Assembly (NCBI GenBank): GCA_958422185.1
Contig: CATZNW010000010.1
Span: 6,669-70,668 of the forward strand
DNA: 64,000 nt
Source of the DNA: an uncultured Clostridium sp.
GTDB taxonomy: Bacteria; Bacillota; Clostridia; Oscillospirales; Acutalibacteraceae
Reading direction: 5' to 3'
Position 1 is the stretch's first letter; each line of letters begins with the position of its first letter. This document shows positions 26,511 to 34,852 of this stretch, piece after piece. The position numbers were made by a program, and so were the translations under genes. The notes below the pieces were generated by a model. It worked only from the letters and a program-made list of their open reading frames with translations. It did not search any database and was not told where the DNA came from.

Positions 26511-27704
26511 ATGAGAAAATTTATAAGGATCTTAAACGGAGCGGTCGCGCTTGCCGTTGCCGTTATTTTTTCTTTTGTCATATACGGCAACGCTGCTTAT
26601 CCGGATACTTTTTATGTTAAAAATTCTTCGGACAATGTTGTGGATGATATATTTTATTTAACGTATGATGATGAAAAAAGCGTTGATTACCAAAGTGCGC
26701 AGTCAGTAGGCGGAAAAAACAGTGACCTCACCCTTCTGGGAATTATACCGGTCAAAAGCGAAACGGTTCAGGTCGCGCGGGAAGATACGGTCCTTGTTTC
26801 GGGTGATTCTTTCGGAATAAAGCTGTATACTGACGGCGTAATGGTGGTTGGAACAAAAGATGTTTCGGTAAACGGCAGCACAGTCAATCCGTCTAAAGAA
26901 GCGGGAATAGCGGTCGGTGATATTATTGTATCCATAAACGGCGAAAAAGTTTATTCTTCTGACCGGGTAAGTGAAATTTTAAATGATAATAACGGCGAGG
27001 CTTTTCAGATACGGGTAAACAGAAACGGCGAATACCGCGATTTTTCACTTGTCCCCGTTTATGTTGAATCAGAAGGATGCTATAAGGCCGGAATGTGGGT
27101 CAGGGATTCAACGGCAGGAATCGGCACCGTAACGTTTTACAATCCCTCAAGCGGCAATATGGCGGCGCTCGGCCATCCCATAACTGACGTTGACACGGGT
27201 GAGATCATTCCTATTTTGGACGGTCAGGCGGTGGAGACCACGGTTTCCTCCATAACAAAATCAACTTCCAGCGAGACCGGTTCCATAAGCTGTGATTTTT
27301 CAAATAAGGAGATAGGTGTGCTCACAAAAAACACGCGCCAGGGTATTTACGGCGAATACAGCAGTAAGATAGATCTTTCACAGTTCAGCGAATATGAGGT
27401 CGCTCTGCCTCAGGAAGTTCAAAGAGGATTCTGCCAGGTAATAACCACAGTTGATGAAAGCGGTCCGCAGGTGTATTCGGCGCAGATAACCCGCATCTAT
27501 CAGAATGACGATGAAAAAAATATGATAATCAAAATAACGGACGAGCGGCTAATAGAAAAAACCGGCGGTATCGTTCAGGGAATGAGCGGAACGCCGATCA
27601 TTCAAAACGGAAAACTCGTAGGTGCGATAACGCATGTTATAGTAAATAACCCTCTGAAGGGTTACGGGGTCTTTGCCCAGACCATGCTGGAGCTTTCAGA
27701 GTGA
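26511..27704 (+). CDS. spoIVB: SpoIVB serine peptidase
   Basis: Forespore-secreted S55-family protease that signals to the mother cell to trigger pro-sigma-K processing. The 397-residue protein has an N-terminal membrane anchor (about residues 8-28), a PDZ domain (KEAGIAVGDIIVSINGEKV) and a peptidase domain with H222 in AALGHPI and catalytic S359 in GMSGTPIIQNGKLVGA. Start at ATG 26511 with AAAGGTGATTG upstream. Its presence, together with yabP, yabQ and the split sigK at 51560, supports a working sporulation programme. Confidence 0.93.
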   Translation: MRKFIRILNGAVALAVAVIFSFVIYGNAAYPDTFYVKNSSDNVVDDIFYLTYDDEKSVDYQSAQSVGGKNSDLTLLGIIPVKSETVQVAREDTVLVSGDSFGIKLYTDGVMVVGTKDVSVNGSTVNPSKEAGIAVGDIIVSINGEKVYSSDRVSEILNDNNGEAFQIRVNRNGEYRDFSLVPVYVESEGCYKAGMWVRDSTAGIGTVTFYNPSSGNMAALGHPITDVDTGEIIPILDGQAVETTVSSITKSTSSETGSISCDFSNKEIGVLTKNTRQGIYGEYSSKIDLSQFSEYEVALPQEVQRGFCQVITTVDESGPQVYSAQITRIYQNDDEKNMIIKITDERLIEKTGGIVQGMSGTPIIQNGKLVGAITHVIVNNPLKGYGVFAQTMLELSE

Positions 27705-27765
27705 ATGCAGTATATTTTATTTTAATATATTAAATATAAAAGATTATTAATTTTGATTTTTTTAA

Positions 27766-27794
27766 TTGATATCTAACCGGTATTATGATAAGAT
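27766..27794 (+). promoter_or_regulatory. Possible promoter for the glycosyltransferase/YfhO pair
   Basis: TTGATA (27766-27771), 17-base spacer, TAAGAT (27789-27794), in an AT-rich gap of 127 bases. Confidence 0.4.
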
Positions 27795-27831
27795 AATTAT
27801 GTTTTAAAGTTTTTTTGAAAGGAAATTTTAA

Positions 27832-29910
27832 ATGGGTCCTTTAGTATCTGTTGTAATACCGGTATATAATGCTCAGAAATTCCTGCACCAAGCGCTTAAC
27901 AGCATTGTTTCACAAACATACAGGAATCTGGAAATCATCTGTGTGGACGACGGTTCTTCCGATTCCTCTCCCCAAATCCTTGAAGAATATAAAAATAACG
28001 ATTCAAGGATCCGTGTTTACACAAAAGAGAACTCCGGTGGCGGTGCAGCCCGGAATTACGGGCTTGAACGCGCTACCGGCGAATATTTATATTTTTTTGA
28101 TTCAGACGATATAGCGAATAATAATCTCATTGAAAAAGCGCTTGACAGAGCTTTGGAAACGAATGCTGATATTGTTGCTTTCAACGGATATACTTTTGTG
28201 GATAACGACCTTAAGAACAAGGTCCGCAAAAACGGCTATAACAGGGATATTTTAAATAACTGCAAAAAAGACGTGTTCTCTTACAAGGATTTTCCGGATA
28301 TGATACTGAGCCTTATCAATATCGTTCCGTGGAATAAACTGATCCGCCGCAGGATCGTTATGGATAATCATGTCCGCTTTGATGAGATCTCGTCAAGTGA
28401 TGACCTTACTTTTTCAGTAATGTGCGCCGCAGTTGCCGAACGCATCTCCGTTATCGATGACGCCCTCATCAATTACCGCCTCGGCCATTCCGGCACGATC
28501 ACTTCAACCATGCGTTATAAGCTCTTTAATGTCAGATACGCGCTGGAAAGCGTGGAAAGGCAGATAAAAGCGCTGCCTTATGCGGAAGAGATAAAGCTTT
28601 CGCTGTGCAATCTCATTCTGAATAACTACTGTTTTATTTTTTCAAATTATACTTATGATTTTGATACACAGCAGTCCAAGGATTTTTATAATTTTATACA
28701 CGAAAGGTTTTCAGCCCCGGACCTTTGCTCTCTTACGCGTGAAGACGTTTCAAATCTTCACACATACGCAACTTATGAGTCTGTAAAAAAGCATACTTAT
28801 GAGGAGATGCTGAATTTCCGCTCGCATGATATTACTGTCTCTCTTACAAGCCATCCCGGCAGGATTGAATATGTGTATAACGTTATAGAAAATATCGCGC
28901 AGCAGACCCTAAAGCCTAAACGCGTTTTGCTTTGGCTTTCAAAGCAGCAGTTCCCAAACGGAGAGGCGGATCTGCCGCAAAGCCTGCTTGAATGTGAAAA
29001 AAGAGAAGAAGTGCAGATAAAATGGTGCAACGATGATCTGCGGTCACATAAAAAATATTATTACACCATGCTTGAATATCCGGATGATCTTATAATCACT
29101 GTTGACGATGATCTGGTCTATCCCAAAGATATGATCTTTTCGCTTTACCAGTCCTATCTTTCTTTTCCCCACTGCATAAGCGGTATGCGGGTTCATGTGA
29201 TCGGTGCGGATAAGAAAAATAAAAAGATCCTGGAGTATTCAAAATGGATTAAACAGTTTGACAGGGATATCCTGATGCCGTCAAAACAGTTTTTTGCAAC
29301 GACCGGTGCCGGATGCCTGTTTCCGCCCGGGAGTCTTGACGAACGGGTTTTCAACAAAGATAAAATTAAAGAATTATGTCCTCTTGCAGACGATATCTGG
29401 ATTAATTTCATGGCGCTTGCAAAAGGTGTGGAGACCGTTTGCGCCGTTAACAATTTTTCACTCAATTACTGCGCCCCGCAGGATGATTCGCTGTTTTGGA
29501 TAAATGTTAATCAGAATAAAAACGAGGAACAGTATGAGGCGGTCAGGAATTGGCTTGAAAGCGAACTGGGTGAAAATTATTTTTATAACGCCGTCTGCGA
29601 TCCTTCCGCTTCGTTTGATCTGAGCGAACCGCTTGCTCTTATTGACTACGCCGAATATCTGCGCCTTGAAAAAATGAAATCCGATAAAAAGCTTTATAAA
29701 ACTTACGCCGAAAAATCGGAGATAAACGCTAAACTGCAGAAAACTTACGGAGAAAAGGCACAGCGCGGTGTTGAAATCAGAAATCTAAGATCTGAAAATA
29801 AGAGACTCAGAAGAAAGCTGGAACGTGTAGACCGTATCCTCAGAGTAATCAAAAAGACTCCGCTCTACGGGCTGTATAAGCTTGCCAGGAAAATAAAAAA
29901 CCGCAAATAA
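27832..29910 (+). CDS. Two-domain glycosyltransferase (GT2 plus second GT-A-like domain)
   Basis: A 692-residue protein. Residues about 1-230 are a classic GT2 domain (VSVVIPVYNAQKFLHQ, VDDGSSDSS, FFDSDD as the metal motif). From about residue 330 a second transferase-like unit begins (ITVSLTSHPGRIEYVYNVI ... LIITVDDDLVYP, with an acidic triad), and the last 80 residues form a basic coiled coil. No membrane helix, so cytoplasmic or membrane-associated through the tail. Four bases separate its stop from the YfhO gene frame, so both probably act in one cell-envelope glycan pathway. Sugars unknown. Confidence 0.82.
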   Translation: MGPLVSVVIPVYNAQKFLHQALNSIVSQTYRNLEIICVDDGSSDSSPQILEEYKNNDSRIRVYTKENSGGGAARNYGLERATGEYLYFFDSDDIANNNLIEKALDRALETNADIVAFNGYTFVDNDLKNKVRKNGYNRDILNNCKKDVFSYKDFPDMILSLINIVPWNKLIRRRIVMDNHVRFDEISSSDDLTFSVMCAAVAERISVIDDALINYRLGHSGTITSTMRYKLFNVRYALESVERQIKALPYAEEIKLSLCNLILNNYCFIFSNYTYDFDTQQSKDFYNFIHERFSAPDLCSLTREDVSNLHTYATYESVKKHTYEEMLNFRSHDITVSLTSHPGRIEYVYNVIENIAQQTLKPKRVLLWLSKQQFPNGEADLPQSLLECEKREEVQIKWCNDDLRSHKKYYYTMLEYPDDLIITVDDDLVYPKDMIFSLYQSYLSFPHCISGMRVHVIGADKKNKKILEYSKWIKQFDRDILMPSKQFFATTGAGCLFPPGSLDERVFNKDKIKELCPLADDIWINFMALAKGVETVCAVNNFSLNYCAPQDDSLFWINVNQNKNEEQYEAVRNWLESELGENYFYNAVCDPSASFDLSEPLALIDYAEYLRLEKMKSDKKLYKTYAEKSEINAKLQKTYGEKAQRGVEIRNLRSENKRLRRKLERVDRILRVIKKTPLYGLYKLARKIKNRK

Positions 29911-29926
29911 CCGTTTGGAGAATATT

Positions 29927-32563
29927 ATGGTTTCATCGTTAAAAGTAAAGGATAAAAAACTGCCGTTTATATTGATCTTGTCTTTTCTGATACCCGCGGC
30001 CGTTATGTGCGCCGTTTATATGATTAACGGTACTGACCCGTTTGGCAATATTTCCATATTGACCGCGGACGCCAAGATACAGTATAAAGATTATTACGGA
30101 TATCTTTGGGAAGTGCTGCACGGCAGCGCAAGCCTTGATTATTCTGCGTCAAAATCACTCGGCGGGCAGATGGTGGGGCTTGTTGTGTATTATCTGACCT
30201 GCCCTTTGAATCTGCTACTTTATTTCATAGAAAAAACGCAGATACCGCTGTTTTTAAGCATAATGACCGCAGTTAAGATCGCGTTTTCAGGGCTTACCGC
30301 TTCTTATTTCATAAGGAAAAGATTCAGCCTTACTGCGCTTTGGTCCGTGCTTATAGCATGCTGTTACGCACTCAGCGAATACAGCTTTGTCTACTGCCAC
30401 AATATTATGTGGCTTGACGGAGTTGTCATGCTTCCGCTTGCATGCCTGGGCATTCATGAATTTCTTTACAACAGGAAAAAAGGTCTGCTTTTCTTTTCCG
30501 TTTTTATGGCAATTTTCTCAAACTGGTATTCGGGATATATGGTCTGCCTCATGGCGGGCTTCTGTTTCCTGTTTGAACTTTTCCTGAAATATGATTTTAA
30601 AGATTTCAAAAATGTGATAAGACCGGCTTTTACAGACGCTGTTCGTACCGCTGCTGTCATGATTCTGGGTGTACTGGCAAGCGGAGCGCTGCTTATTCCG
30701 GGCCTTCTTTCGCTCGTGGGCGGCAAAGCCGGCGGCAGCCCGATTTCAACTTCCGTTATCATGGGCCCGTTGGAGAGCCTTAAGGGCTTTATGATAAATG
30801 TTCCCAGCAATAAGGTTGACGCGCCTATCATGTACTGCGGCGCCTTGATACTCGTGCTTGCGGTATATATGCTTATAGATAAAAAGATAGAGATCAAAAA
30901 AAGAATCCTGTCACTTTTGTTTTTCATATTTTTGATCTGCAGTTTCTGCTTTGAACAGCTCAATATCATGTGGACAGGCTTTGTTAAAAGCTATTCCTAT
31001 CAGTTCAGGTGGGCGTTTGTTTTTATATTCCTTATGATCTGTTTCGCATGCGTTTGTGTGCGTGAGGTGAAAAGGCACGGCTTTGATAAAATAACTATGC
31101 TGAAAGCGCTTGGCATAATTACCGCAGTATTTCTGCTGCTGGATCTTGCAGGCGCAACACAGCAGGTTCTGGTAACTTATTTCTACCTTGCGCTTATAAT
31201 GATCTACGGCATAGCGATTGCAGTGATATGCGCGGCAAAAAACAAAAAAGTTTTAAAAAATATTCTGATTGCTGCGGTATGTATCGCAACGGTTGCGGAG
31301 CTCACTTATAACGGTACAAAAGTCTTTGAAAAAAACTATGTAGACAAAACCGAAAATTATATTAATTATACAAATGAGATGTCCTCCGTAATAGAAGATA
31401 TAAAAGCAAATGACGCTTCGTTTTACAGGCTTGAGAAGACCGTCAGCTATCTCACGCAGGTCGGCAGGGAAAATGCCAGCAGTGAAAGCCTTATGTATAA
31501 CTATAACGGTATTGCAGGCTATACTTCCACTTATGACCCGAATGTGGATATTTTTCTTGCAAAAATGGGCTATTCGGATTCAACAAGCGTAACTCCGGAA
31601 AATCAAACGGTTAAAAAATTCAACGCAACCGAAACTTACTATAATTCACCTCAGTTCGTTATGGACAGTTTTCTCGGTATTAAATACCTGGTCCTTTCAG
31701 AGCAGGCGCCGGGTCTTGAAGCCTATGATTCAGAAACTGTACTGGACGGAAATTATAAGGTCTTCGAAAATCCTTATGCGCTGCCGCTTGCTTTCAATGT
31801 TTCTTCGGATCTGTATGAAAGTGTTGATTACGGGCAGAATCCGTTTGAAAACCAGGAAAGATTTATTTCTAAAGCCCTGGGACGTAATACTTCGTTCTTC
31901 TTTAAGCCGGATTACAAAAATTCAAGCATGAAGAATAATGAACAGAAGATCACTGTGAATATACGCCGGGACGGGCCTTTGTATTTCTACACGGATCCCG
32001 TTGACTGCCATGACAGCTCAAACGGCAAAAAGTGCGAGCTTTATCTTAACGGAGAGAAAGTGCAGCGTATTTGCAGCCGATTTTATACCAATGTTGTTTA
32101 TCTTGGCGACTATCAGGCCGGCGATACGGTTGATTTGACCGTTAAATTATATGATGATTCGGGTAATAAGAGCAAAACGCATAAGATATATCTTGCACAG
32201 CTCGATACAGACTCTGCCATGGCCGCACTGGAAGAACTCGCCCGCGGAAGCAGTACCGATCTGAATATAAACGGCAACACAGTCTCCGGCGAGTATGCAA
32301 CCGATTCGGATACTACCGTTCTTATGACACTGCCTTATGCGCAGGGATGGACTCTTTATATTGACGGAGAGCAACAGGATTTCAAAGAAATCGGCGATAC
32401 CTTTATCGGTTTTGATCTTACTGCCGGCACGCATCAGATCGAAATGAAGTATACCACCCTGCACCGGAATGCTGGAATTGCAGCCAGCGTGATAGGATTC
32501 GGCGGGTTCGCCGCGTGGTGCGTGTATGATACGCTCAGAAAAAGAAAAACGGCGCAGGAATAA
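29927..32563 (+). CDS. YfhO-family membrane protein
   Basis: A large multi-spanning protein of about 878 residues: at least 12 hydrophobic helices in the first 490 residues and again one near the C-terminus, with a long extracytoplasmic part rich in Asn/Tyr between. The NIMWLDGVVMLPL and FSNWYSGYMVCL motifs and this layout match YfhO, a GT-C-like membrane glycosyltransferase implicated in lipoteichoic acid glycosylation in Gram-positives. ATG 29927 is favoured by GGAGA six bases upstream. Pairs with the preceding glycosyltransferase. Confidence 0.85.
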   Translation: MVSSLKVKDKKLPFILILSFLIPAAVMCAVYMINGTDPFGNISILTADAKIQYKDYYGYLWEVLHGSASLDYSASKSLGGQMVGLVVYYLTCPLNLLLYFIEKTQIPLFLSIMTAVKIAFSGLTASYFIRKRFSLTALWSVLIACCYALSEYSFVYCHNIMWLDGVVMLPLACLGIHEFLYNRKKGLLFFSVFMAIFSNWYSGYMVCLMAGFCFLFELFLKYDFKDFKNVIRPAFTDAVRTAAVMILGVLASGALLIPGLLSLVGGKAGGSPISTSVIMGPLESLKGFMINVPSNKVDAPIMYCGALILVLAVYMLIDKKIEIKKRILSLLFFIFLICSFCFEQLNIMWTGFVKSYSYQFRWAFVFIFLMICFACVCVREVKRHGFDKITMLKALGIITAVFLLLDLAGATQQVLVTYFYLALIMIYGIAIAVICAAKNKKVLKNILIAAVCIATVAELTYNGTKVFEKNYVDKTENYINYTNEMSSVIEDIKANDASFYRLEKTVSYLTQVGRENASSESLMYNYNGIAGYTSTYDPNVDIFLAKMGYSDSTSVTPENQTVKKFNATETYYNSPQFVMDSFLGIKYLVLSEQAPGLEAYDSETVLDGNYKVFENPYALPLAFNVSSDLYESVDYGQNPFENQERFISKALGRNTSFFFKPDYKNSSMKNNEQKITVNIRRDGPLYFYTDPVDCHDSSNGKKCELYLNGEKVQRICSRFYTNVVYLGDYQAGDTVDLTVKLYDDSGNKSKTHKIYLAQLDTDSAMAALEELARGSSTDLNINGNTVSGEYATDSDTTVLMTLPYAQGWTLYIDGEQQDFKEIGDTFIGFDLTAGTHQIEMKYTTLHRNAGIAASVIGFGGFAAWCVYDTLRKRKTAQE

Positions 32564-32695
32564 TGCCGTTTCATACGTGTGCTTTAATGTGTCGTGCCGC
32601 ATCGTGCGGATAAGTAATGTAAACAGAGTCGCTGAAAGAGTGTGATAACTATTACAGAAAAATGATCTTTGCGAATGATTCATTCTGCCAACTAC

Positions 32696-32724
32696 TTGCA
32701 CCTTTTGGAATATTGATGTAAAAT
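32696..32724 (+). promoter_or_regulatory. Sigma-A-like promoter for the GPH symporter
   Basis: TTGCAC (32696-32701), 17-base spacer, TAAAAT (32719-32724), 42 bases upstream of the start. Otherwise the 200-base gap after the YfhO gene shows nothing recognised. Confidence 0.55.
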
Positions 32725-32765
32725 ATTATCAGAGAGGAAATTTATATTTTTGATTTGAAGGTGTA

Positions 32766-34235
32766 ATGATGGCTGGCAAAAGCACTCTTACAAAGAGGAA
32801 AAAAACCGGATATGCGTTTGGTATTTTTACCGAATCGCTTATCTACAATATGTTCTATACATATTATCTGACTTTTCTTATTGAGATCGTCGGTATAAAA
32901 CCGGCGTTCAGTTCAATTATTATTTTTATTTCCATTGCCTGGGACGCTGTTACCGATCCTATGATCGGAAATTATACGGACCGCCCGGGTGTGGATAAGC
33001 GGAAAGTTATGAAAATGGCGCTCGTTCCGCTCGGCCTTGTTTTTATAATCGCGTGGACGAGTATCGGCGCGGGCCTTTCCTCGCAGCTTGCAAAGATCCT
33101 GCTTTACACATTTATAACCATGTGTCTGTGGGTATTCTATACGATGTATACTATCCCGTATTACGCCGTTGTTGCCGAGATAACAGAGGATTATGACGAG
33201 CGCACGGAGATCCGTTCGTTCTCATCACTTCTTAACGCTGTTGCTGTGGGGCTTGGCAATATTCTGCCGGCTCTCGTTCCGACCGTCGCTATTATACTTA
33301 CCCCGCGGTTTGAAAGCAACGCGTATGCTGTTGTTGCCGCACTGATAAGCATTATGGCTGTTGCGCTCGGATTTGTCTGCTGCAATTCGTTAAAGGGCGT
33401 TTATGAACCTAAAAAGGCTGTTGCCGGCGAATCTGTCGGCTCTATTAAGGATACTTTCAAATCCTTCGGCAGTATCCTGCGTATGAAACCCGCAAAGTAT
33501 TTTCTTGTTTTCGTATTCTTTTTCCTCGCAACTTCATCTATGATCCAGTCAAACCTCAGTTATATGGTTATAGACTGCATCGGCATGGATTATGATACCG
33601 GCATTGTAGCCGTTATTATTTCGCTCGTTATTTCAATGGCTATCGTTGTTCCGCTCGTTGAAAAGGTGGCGCATAAAAAGGACAGACGCTTTGCCGCCAT
33701 TGTCTTTCTGTCAATCGCCTGTGTCGGCGAGGTGCTTATCAAGCTCATAGGGCTTGACGCCGAGATCGGCGGCTTCAGGATTATGTGCGTAGTTGCACCC
33801 GCCGTTCTCGGTATCGGCACGGGCACTTTCTGGACTTTGTTTTATTCCATGGGCTATGATCTTGTTGAACTTGACGAGTTCAAAACAGGCACAAGGAAGG
33901 AATCTACGATCACCGCACTGCCGCAGCTCGTTCAGAAATTTGGTTCCGCATTCGGAATACTTATGGCGGGCGTTTTGCTCGGCGCTTACGGCTACGATTC
34001 CTCGGGCGATATAGCGGGTTCGGAATCGCTTATTCAGCGTGTTACGGATCCCAAGATCGTAAACGGTATGGAAAATATTTCAACGATCATTCCTGCCGCA
34101 ATGCTGCTTGTTTCTATTATTTTTGTTATTCTTTATCCCGTGACAAGAGAACGCTTTGAGGCGCTTATGGTTCAGCTTAAGAAAAAGAGAAACGGCGAGG
34201 AATACACAACAGAGGGATTTGAAAAACTGCTGTGA
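32766..34235 (+). CDS. GPH-family sugar:cation symporter (MFS)
   Basis: A 489-residue transporter with 12 predicted helices. The conserved start of the glycoside-pentoside-hexuronide group is present (YAFGIFTESLIYNMFYTYYLTFLIEIVG) together with WDAVTDPMIGNYTDR between helices 2 and 3, the cation/sugar-site aspartates of MelB-like carriers. It would import a glycoside or pentoside with Na+ or H+. Two adjacent ATG codons (32766, 32769) follow GAAGGTG. The nearby GH127 arabinofuranosidase suggests an arabinoside substrate, as an inference from position. Confidence 0.85.
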   Translation: MMAGKSTLTKRKKTGYAFGIFTESLIYNMFYTYYLTFLIEIVGIKPAFSSIIIFISIAWDAVTDPMIGNYTDRPGVDKRKVMKMALVPLGLVFIIAWTSIGAGLSSQLAKILLYTFITMCLWVFYTMYTIPYYAVVAEITEDYDERTEIRSFSSLLNAVAVGLGNILPALVPTVAIILTPRFESNAYAVVAALISIMAVALGFVCCNSLKGVYEPKKAVAGESVGSIKDTFKSFGSILRMKPAKYFLVFVFFFLATSSMIQSNLSYMVIDCIGMDYDTGIVAVIISLVISMAIVVPLVEKVAHKKDRRFAAIVFLSIACVGEVLIKLIGLDAEIGGFRIMCVVAPAVLGIGTGTFWTLFYSMGYDLVELDEFKTGTRKESTITALPQLVQKFGSAFGILMAGVLLGAYGYDSSGDIAGSESLIQRVTDPKIVNGMENISTIIPAAMLLVSIIFVILYPVTRERFEALMVQLKKKRNGEEYTTEGFEKLL

Positions 34236-34257
34236 TAAAATAAATCATTAAATTTTT

Positions 34258-34286
34258 AAGGGTCGATTTACTATCGGCCTTTTTTT
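34258..34286 (+). terminator. Rho-independent terminator after the symporter
   Basis: A ten-pair imperfect stem (AAGGGTCGAT with ATCGGCCTTT, including G-T pairs) runs into a T tract. Confidence 0.7.
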
Positions 34287-34338
34287 GCTACACTCGTATT
34301 ATATTAAAAATTTTGCAATAACTTTTCATATATTTTTG

Positions 34339-34726
34339 TATTTTGCCGACTGCACAAGTCTTACTGCCGCTCTTATCGCGGATTCCGTAACGGATATCTC
34401 AGACACTGCTTTTGCAAACTGCGATACCTTGAATATCGTGTGCGAAGAAGGCTCTTACGCCGTGAATTACGCAAGGCGCAATTCCATTTCTTACACAACA
34501 TTTTTTGCTGTGCCTATCCCGGACCAGAAGTACATAGGCCAAGAAATCACCCCGGATCTTGACGTTACTGCGCAAAGCAGAAAACTGAGCGCGGTCAGCA
34601 AGATCCCATCAGCCGAATTCAGACGGAAGCGAGGAAAACAATTTAAAGTGGTATGAGGTCATATTTTCCGCAGTAATATCTTTCTTCAAAAAAGTGATCG
34701 GATTTTTCAGATCGCTTTTCAGCTGA
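34339..34726 (+). pseudogene. Remnant of a BspA-type leucine-rich-repeat surface protein
   Basis: The reading frame at 34339-34600 encodes the last repeat of an LRR_5/BspA-type protein (FADCTSLTAALIADSVTDI, then FANCDTLNIVCEEGSYAVNYARRN) and the start of the Ig-like domain that commonly follows (IPDQKYIGQEITPDLDVT). It then loses frame. Another frame resumes at about 34613 with SDGSEENNLKWYEVIFSAV and ends at 34726 in the amphipathic FFKKVIGFFRSLFS tail seen on such Ruminococcaceae proteins. No signal peptide, no start region and a frameshift or deletion near 34600 show a gene eroded to its 3' end. Its terminator survives at 34738. Confidence 0.75.
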
Positions 34727-34737
34727 TTATATGACTT

Positions 34738-34769
34738 GACCCCGTCCGAACCGGACGGGGTCTTGCTTT
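34738..34769 (+). terminator. Terminator of the lost surface-protein gene
   Basis: Perfect 11-pair stem GACCCCGTCCG/CGGACGGGGTC with an AAC loop, followed by TTGCTTTG. It has no intact gene to serve on the plus strand; GH127 converges from the other side. Confidence 0.65.
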
Positions 34770-34852
34770 GCGTATAATCCATTTTTTAGGCAAACGGCGG
34801 CTTAACACCGTCCGACGGTCAGCGAGTGTTTTGTCTGTCCGCAGTTTTGCTG

